The position numbers and the translations under genes were made by a program. DNA of 64,000 bases from Cryptomeria japonica (lineage: Eukaryota; Streptophyta; Pinopsida; Cupressales; Cupressaceae). Of this stretch, positions 41,983 to 55,615 are shown piece after piece (positions within the stretch are counted from its first letter, which is position 1; each line of letters opens with the position of its first letter). The stretch covers positions 188,322,669-188,386,668 of the forward strand of contig NC_081413.1 in NCBI RefSeq assembly GCF_030272615.1, given 5' to 3'. The notes below the pieces were generated by a model, which searched no databases, was not told where the DNA came from, and worked only from the letters and a program-made list of their open reading frames with translations.

Positions 41983-42306
41983 TTGTGTGTTGAAAGCATG
42001 ACTTCCTCTGCATCTTGTTTGGACATAGAGAAATTTAATGGAATGGGATATAAAATGCAAAAGCTAAAAATGGAGAATCTCTTTGGAGAAACAAATCAAT
42101 GGGTGGTTGAAAAAAATGAAAAGAAATCCAAAATAATGAGTTATGAAGATTTGGAGAAGATCGTTAAAAAGGAACGGGGTGCAATCAAAATGTGCCTTGT
42201 AGATTTTGTTGCCATAAGTTTTTTTATTTTTTTGGATTTTATTTTATTAAATTTTTTTTTTTCTTGGATTTTGAATTTCATGAAAGTTGTCGAAATCACT
42301 GATTGA
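41983..42306 (+). pseudogene. Copia gag, N-terminal part
   Basis: Reads MTSSASCLDIEKFNGMGYKM, KLKMENLFGETNQW, YEDLEKIVKKERGAIKMCL. The order KFNG..(Y)...KLKMEDLL...QW followed by W..l...A...I.L.L is that of plant copia gag (UBN2/DUF4219 type). After VDFVA it runs into T-rich sequence without similarity. The rest of gag-pol is missing. Confidence 0.65.
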
Positions 42307-45300
42307 AGTATAAGACATATATCAACATTTATTCTCAAGCAAGGTCTATTTATTTTCCCCTAGTGTCTAGGAAGGCATAAAACATTATGAGCGGATGAAT
42401 GAATTGATGGGATGGAAATGGATAAGTGAAGGATGAAGGCAACTTATTATGGAATAAAGGCTTATTTGGTTTTCAAAGACTCTCTCATTATGGGATAACA
42501 TGTTTATCCAAGCCGGGGAACCAAATATGACAATGCAAGGTGATGGCATGGTATTTTGAATGACATATTGTCAACAAGAATGGACATGTCAAGGTGTTTC
42601 TGAAAACATGTTTTGCATTTTATGTCCTTAGATTTCATCAAGATTGAGGGATGGATAGGATGGAGCTAGGATAAGCAAGATCAAAGGTGGTAATGGATGC
42701 TAGAAGTAACAAATGGATAAGATAAATGGACAAAGTGTGGAGAAGGTGAAGTAGATATGATGCATGATGCTTATGAAGATCCCTAACCTTGTCAAGATCA
42801 AAGGTGGAAAAGGGAATATGGATGTAGGTTGGGTGAATGAGGGATAATGGAGGACAAATTGGATAGGATAGCACGGATGAGACTTGCCCCCAAGTGTAGA
42901 GTGCAAGAGGGTAATGAATTACACATGACACTTGTTTGCTAGGTTTACATCAAGATACTTGTCCAAGGTGCCACAAGTGGTGGTTTTCACCATTGGATAA
43001 ATTATTTTTCTCTTTTTTTCTTTTCTTCTTTTTTTTTGCTTTTTTTTTGCTTTTTTTTTTCTATTTTTTTGACTTTTTTGAAGATAATAGATGCATGATA
43101 GGAGATGAGGGACTCAAGAACCTTGTTATTTAGATGGTACCCTTGAAAGATGTGTTGCAATGGAGCATGAATATAGGAGCTATGCTCAAACACATTTGTA
43201 GGGTGATGGTAAAGGGAGATGAAATGGATGATAAGGTGGAATGGAGTAAGGATTTATGCAAAGGATTAGATGGGAGGGATGGTAGGATAGAAAGTGGGTA
43301 TTGGATAATGGACGGGGTGTTGGAATATTTATGTAGGGGTGGATGGAAATGTTGGCAAGATCAAAGTTGGTACACAACTTGAAGGGTGGTGGAGTGATAG
43401 AGTAAAAATGGATTTTGGAGTTTGAGGTTTTGATGGAGAAGTGGATGTAGATTTTGGAATATAAGGACCCAAAATATATTTCAAAGGTGGGAGATGTTTA
43501 AATGGAGGATTGTAGGAAGCCTTTGGAATAACAATTTTTTATGCCAATTTTAATTTTTTATAGATGATGCATTTCTTTTATGAGCAACTTGGGAATCGAA
43601 ATGGCTTTTACATATCTCTTTTCTTTTTGGTTCTTTGGATTGCATTGCTTCTATGAGAAACTTAGGAATCCACATAGTTTTTTATTTTTCTTTTTTCCTT
43701 AATGTGCCTCAATTGCCTTTTGGATTTTTCTTTTTTCTTTTGGATGAAATTTTTCTTTGTTTTTACATTTCTTTTAGATGGGACATGTTGACCTTTGGAT
43801 GTGTGTGGATTTTTGGACTTATGGATTTTATGTTTGCAATCCAAATTGCTTCCAACACTATTGGAATTTATGAGTGCATAGGAATGATATAGATGTCTTT
43901 TGGATGAGTTCATGTAGGTGGATGGTTGGAAGGTTCTCAAGGATATGTACCTTTTTTGATCTTGATTTATGGTAGGGTAAGTGGATTGTGAGCTAGGGGT
44001 AATATGGATAGTGCATGAAGGGATATAAGTACCTAAGGAGGATGGAAGGGATGAAGGGGGATGTACATTTTGGTGTTTAGATGGACCAAAGTGAGACTTA
44101 GTAGGGATACCAACATCTTGAGAGTGAGCTATGTATCCAAGGCCATGAAAATTAGGATTTTCTTTTTATATCAAGGGGTTCTAATATACCTTTTTCATAG
44201 ATGCCCAACCCTTTTCCTTGATGATGCATTCTTTGAAAAATATTTTTACCAATGGGATACTTGTTGCTTTTGAAACAAGATGCAATTCCATTTTGGGGAG
44301 GACATGGTATGGAAGGAATAATAAGCTCATGAAGTAAACTGGATCGAATGAGTGCATGACCCAAGTTGATAAGTAAGGGGTTGAACATCTTGGGTAGAGA
44401 TGATGAGATCCTAAGGAGGATTAGGATCATGAGGGGGATTAGAAGGGATGTTGAGATCTTGAGATGGATATGGAGGATTATGAAAAGGAGATGAACGGAT
44501 AACTTGATCTTGACATGGAAGACAATCATTGGATGGAGTGGAAAGGGTGCTTTGCTCTTGATTTTGAATAGGATCATTGGGAAGGATAGAAGGGATATCA
44601 TGATCTTTCTTAGGAAGTGGATTATGAGTGGGACTTGAAGGCACATTTTTATTCAGATGCAAGGGAATCATTTTGGATATAATGAAAAGGGATGGTGGGA
44701 TCATCATGCGATTCTAGGGAGATGGGTTCTTGGTTAACAATTGGATGGAATGGGAAGGATTTGAGATCTTGATCTTGACTCGTTTAGGACTTGTTTCTTC
44801 ACACTTTGGATTGTTCTCTTGACATGGGGTATGAGTTTGGATATGTATGGGGGATTATTGGATGGAGTTCATGCTTTGGCATGGTAGAATTAGATATTTA
44901 ATGGGACTACCTTGAGTGGGTTCAATTGAAGATTCTAGGGATGGTCAGATCATCATGAGATTCTAGGGAGGTGGTATTGGTTCTAGGATTTTTGTATCAT
45001 GGGAGGGATATGTATCAAGAAGTGGATTATCTTGGATTTCTATTATGGATAGCCTTTAAGGGTAAACTTGAAAGGAATCATCATTGCATTCATTTTTTTA
45101 TGGAGACAATGGGGATTGCTATTGTAAAGCTTTAGGGGATGAAGGAATGGTGGGATAAATGGAGGATACTTGTGGGCCATCATCTTCATGGGAGGTAGAT
45201 ATGCCATTGGTGTTATTGTTTTTTGATGAGCCATTGCTAGACATAGGTAGATGATTTTGATCATGCTTGGAAATAGTATCTTGACATATGCATGATTCCT

Positions 45301-45395
45301 CATCAGGTGAATTATTAAGATGTTCTTTAATAGTATTGTCACCTTGACCAATAAGGTCCTCGATGAGATTTTTAAATCTTGAGCAATCAAAATTT
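42307..45395. other. GGAT-rich, low-complexity stretch
   Basis: No gene recognised. Contains diverged repeats (AAGATCAAAGGTGG at 42678, 42797, 43358), a pyrimidine tract at 42998-43085 and many TTGGATGGA strings. Open frames on the minus strand are rich in Ser, Pro, His and Ile and look like composition artefacts. Confidence 0.4.
42998..43085 (+). repeat. T-rich low-complexity tract
   Basis: About 88 bases almost entirely T with scattered C and G, e.g. TTTTTTTTGCTTTTTTTTT. Confidence 0.9.
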
Positions 45396-46384
45396 ATATG
45401 TACTTTGTTTCGATAATATTCACAAAATTAATTATCATTCCACCATGAGGGTTTGACTATAGGTTCAAATGCTCTAGCCTTAGGTAATGTGAAAATGGAT
45501 AACAATAATAACAATATTGAAAGGCTAAATGAATTCAACCACAAAACCCTAGCCTAACAACAACAAAGATCCACCATAACATATGAAGATTACCTAAGAC
45601 AATGCAAATCAAATGAAATCACAAAGATTATACCATCACATGTCCAATAGGGTTTGGATCTCCATTCTTCCTATCTCCATTGATCTTGCTTGATATATTT
45701 GCTCTCAAATTTTATGTGCACAAGAGCTCAACAAAGAACAAAATGTGGTTGCAAGTAGGATCGCCTATGTTCAAAAGCGTAGTGTAGTCAAGTAGTCAAC
45801 GGGGGCTGAATGCATAGTATGTGTGTAGATTGATTGATTAGGGTTGATAATGAAGGAAGTATCCTCTTATATAGAAGACACTATAAGAAATGGAGGGATA
45901 AGATTGAGAGGTGTAAAAGAGGTCGGCTATGATTAGAGGGTAGGTAAAAGAAATAATAAAATAATGAAAGGGGTAGGTAGTGTATGAATTAAGAGATGAA
46001 TGACATGTGTCATGGGTAGAAAAGGTTAATGAATTAATTAAATAAATAAAGATTTATATAATTAATAGGAGTGAGATCAATTAAATAAATAAGATATTTA
46101 TTTAATTTAGGAAAAGGATAATTTAAATAAATAAATGTATTTATTTAAATGAGAAATAAGGCTAGAAGAGGATAAATGAATTAATTAAATAAATAAAGAT
46201 TTATTTAATTAATAGAAGAATTAAGCTTAGATTATTAAATAAATAAAATATTTATTTAATTAGACTGGACAATTTTAGGTGTCTACAATATGTACTTTGT
46301 TTCGATAATATTCACAAAATTAATTATCATTCCACCATGAGGGTTTGACTATAGGTTCAAATGCTCTAGCCTCAGGTAATGTGA
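45396..46384. repeat. 97-bp direct repeat flanking a solo LTR
   Basis: 45396-45492 and 46288-46384 are identical except for one base (CCTTAGG/CCTCAGG). They bracket a 795-bp LTR-like segment. This is far longer than a normal 4-6 bp target duplication. Confidence 0.9.
45488..46287 (-). mobile_element. Solo LTR, TGTAGACACC type
   Basis: On the minus strand starts TGTAGACACCTAAAATTGTC at 46287 and ends near 45488 (...CATTTTCACA). AT-rich with several TTAATTAAATAAATAAA strings (46020-46255). The start resembles that of the solo LTR at 48052 (TGTAGCGTCCTAAAATTG), so they belong to related families. The left boundary is uncertain by a few bases. Confidence 0.55.
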
Positions 46385-46826
46385 TAAGTTTATTGACAAC
46401 AAGTTTTTGCAGGGCTGATCCCATCGAATCTCCCAAAAGTGTAAATTTTCTGTAGTTGATTAGTTATTTTTTACATCATCCTTTGGGTATTGACTTGGTT
46501 GTTTGAAGAGATAGGTGTGCATGTGCATTGTTGGTTGAGTGAAATGTTGTTTTTGGGGATTTAGTTTTGATGTTTGAATTGGGGGTTTGGTGTGAATGAT
46601 TTAACTTCCATGACCAAGTTTATAAACCAATCCATGAAGTTTGGGTTTTAGTTGTATGTGTTTGTGGAAAAGATGTTTTGTTGTTGTTGAGGTATGTAAT
46701 TTTGGTGCAAGTTCTAAGATATGTGCTAGTTGGATTGATATGATCAATAGGTTGGTTGTGACGGTCTCACATGCTCTTTCAATTGGAAGGATAAGCTCTT
46801 CACCTTCCCTACAAAATTTGTAACAT

Positions 46827-48052
46827 TGTAAAGCGGAAAAAAATCGCGATCGAACCCTAGTTGTTCTCCCCTCTTCCAACTCCGAGGAGAGAGAAGGGAG
46901 GTTTGCTAGGATTCGATGGTTTTTCACTTAGGGGAGAGACTTTACATTCAAAAGAGGGGTTGAAACTCATAAGATCCAATCCCACGCAATGCAAGATTGG
47001 ATGCTAAATGAATTTCAAGGGTTAGGAAAGCAAGGCTACCCTCTTTTGTAAAGAATGTTGTTAAGGAAATTAAGCTAGGAATGCATAGAAAATCATAAAG
47101 ATTCGCTTATAAACTGAGTTCGGGTTATAGGATGAAGCTGCGGACCTGGAATTAGCAGTAAAATGTCGATACGGCGCTGTCCTGCAAATTTGAGCAAAAG
47201 TTGTCGGGACGATGGCGCCCGGCGCCACAGTCCTCCGAAAAATCCGCGAAACGAAGGGGGATCTGTTCGTCTCTGCACAAGGATTCTAGATCTTCAATTT
47301 CAGCCGCGTACCTGCAACCTAAACACAGAAAAGTGAAGACGATTGGGGGGTTAGGGATTAGGGGTTTGCCTTTAGGTCAAACCCCGGTTTTGGAATTAAC
47401 CAAGAAATGAGCAAGAGCTGTAAATGTAAATGACTGTAAAACAAGTACTAATACCTTGTTCTAAGGATGTTTGTATCCTTATGTGCGAAGGTTTAGATGT
47501 TGTATGTTGTATGTTGTATGTAGCATGTGATCTCCTCTTCAATGGTTGAATCCTTGTCTTGAATGCAACACTTAGCCTTGAATGGAGACTTAGAAGGAAT
47601 GCTTGAATGCTTGAATGCTTGAGTGCTTGAATGCTTGAGTATAGTTTCCATGCCTTTTCCATCATATATCGAATGAAAGAGGAAAATGTCATTTATATAC
47701 TTGTCAATTAGGGCTGATAGACTGATTTTCCCGACCTTAGGCCGACCAGGAAAGATAATTTCCAAATTGCAAACAAAAAGACCTGAGACCCCTTAGGAGA
47801 CCGGGCCCAAAATAGGACCCAGGGACCAGGGCGCTGGGCGCCTTGGTCCTGAAGGACCAGGGCGCTGGGTGCTCTGGTCCCACCTCCCGGGACATCAGGG
47901 TGCAAGGAGGTTCAGGCCAGGGTACTTGAAAAATGCAGTTTTCAGTGTCGTGAGCAAGTTTCAGGGTCTCCATTCAGGTTGCGTGTTGCGTCGCCATCGT
48001 GAAGACTGAAATGCAGTCGAAATTGCAAGTGTCGCAATTTTAGGACGCTACA
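46827..48052 (-). mobile_element. Solo LTR F, 1226 bp
   Basis: Flanked by AACAT at 46822-46826 and 48053-48057. On the minus strand starts TGTAGCGTCCTAAAATTGCG and ends ...TTTACA. No primer site, gag or pol. Contains two GC-rich hairpins at 47823-47880. Open frames inside have no motif. Confidence 0.8.
47823..47880. repeat. Two adjacent GC-rich hairpins
   Basis: GGACCAGGGCGCTGGGCGCC...GGTCC (47823-47849) and GGACCAGGGCGCTGGGTGCT...GGTCC (47854-47880), each a 27-bp imperfect palindrome, separated by TGAA. The strings GGACCAGGGCG recall the hairpin cores of elements B and D. Confidence 0.8.
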
Positions 48053-48057
48053 AACAT

Positions 48058-51000
48058 AAATCCATGAAGTTTGGGATATTAAGATGTTACATGTGATTGG
48101 TTTTGGTTGAATCCTTGGATCAGTTGATGTGATCCTAGCTTGATATTTTGAGTTTTTTTGGATTTTTTATTAAATATGAAAACACAATAAGAAAGAAATA
48201 AAAAAGACAAGAACCTATGATTCCATTTGGATGATGTATACACTTTTGGTTTCAAGTGGGGAAGGTGGTCAAAAAATTCAAGCACATAAAAAACAACAAT
48301 CCTACTCAAGTGGAAGTATCAATCCTTGCATACATAAGAAATTATGGCCAAAAGGTTCAACTAAAGGCTTGATAAGATCAACTAGGGGTATCCTATATAT
48401 ACCACAAGGTTATGTGAGGCTTAAATATTTGAAATGAAAGAGAAATAGTGCCAAATATCTAGGAGGAGAGGTTAAACCGTTCTCCACCTTCACTTCTCAA
48501 AGGTATAAAGTTCTTAGAGGCTTAGACAAAATTGACAATACTTCACTTCCAAGAGGTATTGTCTTTTGATTCACCCTCACTATTTATTCTTTGTCAAAAC
48601 ACAAGAGTTGAGGTCATCCCCTAGAGTGATCACTTCTCTAGGAAGACCTCCTAAAAATAAAAATAAGATCACTTATTTCCAACCACTCAAGGTTATCGTT
48701 GGGTTGAGATCATACATATGTGATCTTAGGGATGGAAAGACACTTTTTCTTTTTTAGTCAAAATGGAAATGTGAAAGGTTGATTTGATCCCATTTTCAAT
48801 ATGTGGAAGACACACCAAACAAGTTGATCTAGAGAAAGAAATGATTTTATGATAAATGAAAAAGATTATAATCAATTTTAGAATGTAAATGAAAAGGTTT
48901 AGAATAAGGGCACCTTGATTTTAATGCTTCCCCTTCGTTTTGGAACCCTTTGATCCAATGATGAGCTCCAAGCTAGCTTTTTATCATCCTCAAATCCATG
49001 TGTGTGAAAATATGCAAAAAATGATAAACAAAAGAAAATAAATGTTATGCATGAGTTGATTCATTATGATATTAAAACTAATGATAAAACAATTTCAAGG
49101 ATGATATATGTTTTGGATGAAAATGGAATTGGCTAGTATTAGGACCTAAATTTACTTTCACACAAACACTGGAAAATGAAAGCATCTATATGAGTGATCA
49201 TCCTTAACTAACTCTTGTGAAAGAGAGTCAAGGGATAATTCTAGACTTTTTATTCCTTCGTTGCTATGTAAAGGGATATGTAAATTATATGTGAGTGTAA
49301 AACTATAATGAAGGAACAAAGACAAGTGAATAAACAAGCACTAAAACACAATAACAAACAACTGAACTGAGACAATAAATATAGATCTAAGAAGAGGATT
49401 TTTTTTTGCATGTGTCATATAAATCTATAGCAGAATTGATAAGACTAAGGTGTTGGGGGCCCTAGTCTATTGACTAGTGACCTAAAGATCTTCCTTCTAA
49501 GACAATCTAAACAAAGAACTAGAAATTTGGTGCAGAACAAGGAGGATCAAGATGTGAGGCACCTTGGTCCGAGGACAAGGTTGTTGTGCACCCTAGTCCT
49601 TGAAAACTAGGACTGATTTCTAATAGAAAAGATACAATTATCTATTGAGATCTAGAAACTTCCCACTCCACCAGATACCTATAAATGTACCTGCAAGTTG
49701 AAATGGTATGTTTGTGTCTATATGGGGGTTTTCCTTAGTCAACCACCTTGTTTTGATGATTTCCACCTCCACAGATAGCCTATATTGTAACTAGAAAAGT
49801 CTGTGTGCTCTTGAATCTTATGTGTTTGTAAGATTGCTATGAGTTAAATGCAAACTAGAGTTCTAACCAAGTGTGTTAGAGAAAATCCTAAATGATAGTA
49901 ATAAATATGCTTTAGATCACAAATATATGATGTAAATATGAAAACTAATGTGATATAGATGTAAAGCTCAATGTAGAGACATAAGAACAACATGAAGACA
50001 TACCCAACCTTTAGGAAGAGGTACAAGCCAATCAACAGTCGATGATTCCCTATCATTCTCCAATGTCTCTTGAAACTTCCATGGTTGATGAAGACTTGAA
50101 TGATGGATGGATTTGCAAGTCTGAAACTTCACATATAGAATTACTTTTACTTCACAAGGATATCCTCTTGAAATCCTAGATTGATCCCCAAATAAGGGAA
50201 ATATTTACCTTATATATGAAAACCTAGGTTTGAATTTGATGAAAAGTTGAATTAGAAATGATATAATTTGACACGAAGTGGGATTTGAATTAGAAAAAAC
50301 CCTAAATTATCCTCTCAAAATTTGGGGAATTTTTTTTGAGACCAAGTAGTAGAGATTCACCCTGGTTGTATCAACTTTTTTTCTAAATTTCTAGGGATGC
50401 AGGATAACAAGATTCTAATGCCAATTCTAGCTCGATGACTCAACCCAAGATGTGTAGATATACAAGATGTGATTTGAAGATTGAAATTAGGGTAAGATTA
50501 GGATTAAATAAAGATTAAGGGGCACACTAAGGATTAAGGGCCCAATTTTATGCGATGTGGATTGATGAGAGAGGACTTAGGTTTAAATAAATTATTAATC
50601 AAATGCTTAAAGAAGTCCTATAGTGCAAAATGTAATGGAACACACTAAGGTGAGTTCTAACTAAGCGTGGAATTGGACAACCTAATTAAGGGTGTACAAT
50701 TTACGACACTACATTTATTCCCCACTTTAGTGGTCATATTATAATATGTGCATATGCAAGCTAAAGTACAAAAGAGTAAACATTCATAGGAAAAGGGATA
50801 TGTCCATAAATGTCGAATAGAACCCCCAACAATATCTAGAATACAATGTTAGGAAATGAAATCTACAAAACCACAATGCTAGTTAAAATAGTAAAATCTC
50901 CTATTTGCTTACTAGGAGAGATGAAATTTGAGGATAGCTATATGCCCCCTATTTTAGATTGTTAATTAGGATGTTGAAACAGGGTATCATGTTTACTGCT

Positions 51001-51700
51001 TTGAATTGTGAAGGAAAATTAATGACAAATGCTTGTAATAAGGTTTGCTAGAAGATCAAAACTAATAGAGAATCATTTGGAAAGCTAGAGTTGAATCACA
51101 ATTCCAATGCAATCAATGATGCGGGAATCAGAGCTTTCTAACTCAAGATATGAAAGATTAAGTGCAAAATACATAATTAGGGTTTTGAAAGAGAATTACC
51201 TTTTAAATAGTGACAATACACTATTCATTTGTCTTATTCACCTTTTTTGTCTCAAAGTGCAAAAGAGGAGCCCATGGGGAGAAGAATGTTGTGCTAATGA
51301 TCAAACGTTCCCATGAGGATGGTAATCCTAAGGCTATCAGTCTTGGAGGATCTCCCACTGGATGAGGTAGGCTTGCCAATTATACTTTGTTGATTTAGTT
51401 TCATTTGATTAGATGATTTGTTGTCTATATCCCTAAATCTGACATGGGCCACCCAAAATGGGCTTCATGGACCCACTTGGGTACCATGGTCCCATTAAGG
51501 TGCCATGGTCCCAAAAAAGGGGCACCAAGTGGTACTCATGGGGTTAAGAGAGGTTTTTTGATGATGATAATGATGATATAGATGCATGGATTTGATGTCT
51601 GGAGGAACTAACATACATACAGGAGCATACCTTAGGTCACATATACAACCATTTTTGGATTCAAATCCCTCACCTATCTTAGGATGAGCAAAGGCTTCTC
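48058..51700. other. No gene seen; LTR terminus at 50713
   Basis: At 50690-50713 the minus strand reads TGTAGTGTCGTAAATTGTAC, a start of the same type as the LTRs at 46287 and 48052. The matching left end and duplication could not be found. A CACCTTGGTCC...GGACAAGG hairpin near 49560-49610 resembles that of LTR F. The rest is AT-rich without recognisable coding. Confidence 0.4.
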
Positions 51701-52951
51701 CAAGTAGTTGGCTTATGGTGGGTATGTTGCATGCCGATGATCGAATTTTGTGGGCCAATGTTGATGGCCTTGATGGAGAGATGAGATCCCGATACATCTA
51801 TCTTCTTCATTCCTATCAAAGAGATGACAATCATGTTATAGGAAGTATATCACATACTACAATCGCAAGTGAGAGGGAGAAATATGAGATATCATTCACA
51901 TCATTCATGAGTTGAGGTTTAGAGAGATAAAAAATACTACACTGGTAGAGGGCCTCCTAGAGAGTCTAGGGGTTAGATACTTATCTGATGGTTATTACAT
52001 CAAACAGGCAATATCACATTGGTTAGGAGACTTATGATTTACAGTGGTATTAGTTGTATAAATGGTTGAGGTAGTCACATACATGGAGGACTAGCCTACA
52101 CCATACATCAGATGGAGGAGCACCATATTGTGTTCGCATGGGGATGTAGCATGTTATCACATCTCTGCCATGATTTAGGAGATTATTTTTATTATGAGGG
52201 GAAGATTTTGATGAAATGCACTCTTCTCTAGGTTTGGATATTCAAGCATATCACATGCATGAGGCCTATGAGGTTTCTTGTAGATATCAGCCTTAAGGAG
52301 CCCCAAGCGCATGCATGTCCATGCATGAGACCATGATAGAGAGGAGACTTATTGTATTGGAGAGTCATGATGGACTGCCTTTGACCTAATGACATCATAT
52401 GGACACCTTATAGACAAATCTATAATTGGGTAGGATAGAATGTACAATTACGTCACATGCAGTGGGATTGTCTACTAGAGGGTCTTCATAGTTACATCAA
52501 AGTGATGAGGTAGTTTAGTCTATAGAAAGGCTATCCCACAGTTGTATTGATCTACATACGATACTCTCAAAGTTTCATGAAACTAGGAGCTAGGCCTAGA
52601 CCTACAACATAGGATGTAGAGATCATAGATGACGAGGAGGAGGAGAGATGTCACAGATATGTTACCCCACTTGAGGATGATACATGCATACAATGGAGCT
52701 ATACTAGATATTGGGAGGCTAGCTATCCTGAAGCCATATTTTCTCTAGACTATTTGAGAGGGAATCCCAAGCCATGGGTGAGACCAACATATTCACATAG
52801 TGGGGTGAGAGGAGGAGATGAGGCATCTAAGGAGCCTAGCAAGATAGATGGTGAGGAGAAAGAGGAGGAGCTAGATGAGATTGATGCTCTTGATCATATG
52901 AGGGATGAGGCTCCAGATATTGACCCTCTACCGATAGGGGATAGGGGGTAG
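51700..52951 (+). pseudogene. Decayed plant-mobile-domain-like protein
   Basis: One plus-strand frame, broken by several stops, reads NDIIWTPYRQIYNWVG, LRHMQWDCLLEGLHSYIKVM, GYPTVVLIYIRYSQSFMKLG, EDDTCIQWSYTRYWEASYPE and then an acidic end (52754-52951). The IIWTPY..... string followed by a W/H-rich helix recalls the plant mobile domain (MAIN-like / transposon-associated) where a WxPY motif is conserved. Upstream plus-strand pieces from 51700 may be its N-terminal part. The assignment is tentative. Confidence 0.35.
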
Positions 52952-54640
52952 GGTGTAGAGGTAGAGGAGGATGGCATACCCTTATAGAGATCGACCTCGA
53001 GGATACCCAAGTCATCACCATCCACACCATAGTCTGAGGTGCTGAGGCAGTATGAACAAGGAGAGAGAAAAAGTGTTATGCCCTCAAGAATAGTATCTCA
53101 CTCTCCTGCCTCTTTTGATCCTACTTGGAAGGAATTGGATCTGGGTAAAAAGATATGGTTAGATTCAAATTTGTTTGATTAATTTTGAAATGTGTATATA
53201 TATGTGACTTATATGAAATTCTATTTCTCTCTACAGCTAGTGCACAAGGATAGTGTGACTTTATTAGTCACGTACTTGGTGATATCATCATCTCAACACA
53301 CATTCCGCAATCCTCATAAATAACATTAAGATCTAAATAGAGTGTCAAGTAGCACGAGCATGTATTCAGTTCTATTAGAGTAGAGTTGGAGGTTGCATGA
53401 GAGGAGAGGAAGCAACTACAACATGAGCTCATGGAGGCCCAACCAGAGTCAACGATGTACGAGGGTATCATGTTGGATAGGGATAGGAGGAGCTCTTCTA
53501 GGAGTCACTCACGTTCCATGTTAGTCCATCAACATGCACCTATGGGGTCACCGCGTCAGGGACCAGAGGGCTCAAGTAGCCACCAACCATAGAGTTGGGG
53601 ATGTATACACCAGATTTTGTATGAGTGGTGATGATATGTACTTTTTCTATCGAAACCCTATATATATATTATGCTAGGAATGTGAATTAATCAAGTAAAA
53701 CACCTAACACACCAATGAGACATTATATTAAAAAATTAATCAATGAATAAAGTAAGAGAGCACTTCCCAATGGCATCTCATTGTCCTCTATCTCCAAGGA
53801 CCTTGTTGGTCTGTTTATTGGCTCTCAGCAGCATGGACCTCCATGATGACAACCTGAAGAATGAGTATGCTATACTATGATCCTATGATCTAAATGGAAA
53901 TGAGATGAATGATCATAATTCTAGTTTAACATGGTGGCTATGCTATAATCAAATAAACATTATGCTAAATGCAAAAACTATGGATGCTTCTATGCTCACC
54001 ACATATGCAAATATTCAAAATAAAAGATTAAGGATCCCTTCATGAATGAAAAGGGATATTTATATATTTTCCAAGGTATGATCCTGGGTGATAGGGTTCA
54101 ATGGTCTAGATTTATCCTGGAGAGATGGACGGTGAGAAATGAAGAGGTTAGAAAAGGCTTGGGGAGATATGAAACTTGTCATTCTTAGAAGGACAAGTGG
54201 CAAGGGAATCTCCAACAAATTCCACACATTTCCTACAAGAGGGCAAGTGGCATGGAGGGGGAGAACATGTGGCAAGGATGCCATGTACCTGGTGAGGGAA
54301 GAGACAACTCCATTAAAGGTTAAGATAGAAGTAGTTTTAATGGATAAGGTTCGTTCAACCCAAGGTTAGATGGTAGGTTGGAGGGTTAGGAGGGTAGTTT
54401 AGATTAGGAGACATGTGATAAATTTGAATTTAAAATTTAAATTAAGTGGGAGTGGATAACTAAATAAAACAAATTAATTAAATTTGGTCATTTAATTAGG
54501 CAAATGGAGAAATAATTTATGATAAGAAGAATTTTGGAAAAATGAACTATATAAATAAATTATTCAATTTATTTATAAGTAGAAGAATTATGGATCCATT
54601 AATTAAATAACTCATATTTAATTAATTCTCTCGAGTCCAA

Positions 54641-54689
<49 letters not shown>

Positions 54690-55384
54690 GTTTTCTCAAA
54701 CTTGTTCCTTGAAATGCAAAACACTGTGTTTTATTGCTTTAATTAAAAGTAACAAATTTGGTAAATAACATGTATGTCTAATTTAGCATTCACGTGATTC
54801 ATTTCTCAATGTCATCATGATTAAATTGATACATGTGTGACTTAACCAAACACCCTAAGTGTTTAATTAAATACTACTACTGATGATGTAATATAATTAT
54901 GTTAAAGCACACAACAATGTGATCTAATTAAAGTATGTATTAACTAAACACAACATGATCTAATCTAACATAACAAATAGAAATATTGGATAATAATCTT
55001 GTTGGCAGTGGGCCAGCGTCCCTGACAGGGATTCACGACATGGGTTAACAACATCCTATGGATTCTATAAGTCTAGTGGTTGTATGGGGCATTGACGTGT
55101 CGATCTTTTGGTGCAACAACAACCCCAACTTGTAATGAAGATAACATAAAGAAAAAATAAATTCCTAAGAAATTACATAATGAATTCAAGACAACAATTT
55201 TTTCTTCAAGAATGAAGCAATGCATATTAAATAATAACCTTATCTAATACCGCATGCTCTAATGAAGACATTCTAGCATATTACTTAATAAGGATGAAGA
55301 AAGAGAAGAAAGGAAAGAGAAAAAATAAATTTAACCATAATGTCTATGAAGATGCATAACATTTATGGGTTTCTTAAGAGACAT
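52952..55384. other. No gene seen
   Basis: AT-rich DNA with remnants of open frames only. Contains the TA microsatellite at 54647-54687. The plus-strand frame 54139-54369 has no motif. Confidence 0.4.
54647..54687. repeat. (AT)n microsatellite
   Basis: About 41 bases of uninterrupted AT dinucleotide. Confidence 0.95.
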
Positions 55385-55615
55385 ACCTTCCATATCTACT
55401 ATCATGCAAACACCTGATCCATAAGCATTAGTGATGATGTATGGTCCAAGCTAATTTGAACTAAACTTTCATTTTTTACCTATCAAAGCATTCATGTTAC
55501 AGTGATTTTCATAGAGCACCAAATCACCCAAAGAGAAAGAACATTGAATAACCTTATCATTATAGCTTCATTGTAGAGTTTTTTTTATTAGCTTGAATAT
55601 GTTTGAGAACGTGTA
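55385..55615 (-). pseudogene. gypsy-2 integrase C-terminus, separated by LTR H
   Basis: Minus strand reads HIQANKKNSTMKL then QCSFSLGDLVLYENHCNMNA, WKFSS and LGPYIITNAYGSGVCMIVDM. This is the GDLVL...(K)..NW.GPY.I..AYG.GAY.L domain at the end of plant gypsy integrases. It joins in frame to 57076 when solo LTR H and one GTGTA are removed. It is broken by stops. Confidence 0.75.

Noticed and set aside
43002-43193. Lysine-rich minus-strand frame (KKVKKIEKKKQKKSKKK)
   Set aside because: It is the complement of the T-rich tract.
47093-47278. Minus-strand frame with PSFRGFFGGLWRRAPSSRQL
   Set aside because: It lies inside solo LTR F without any domain and its composition follows the GC-rich LTR.
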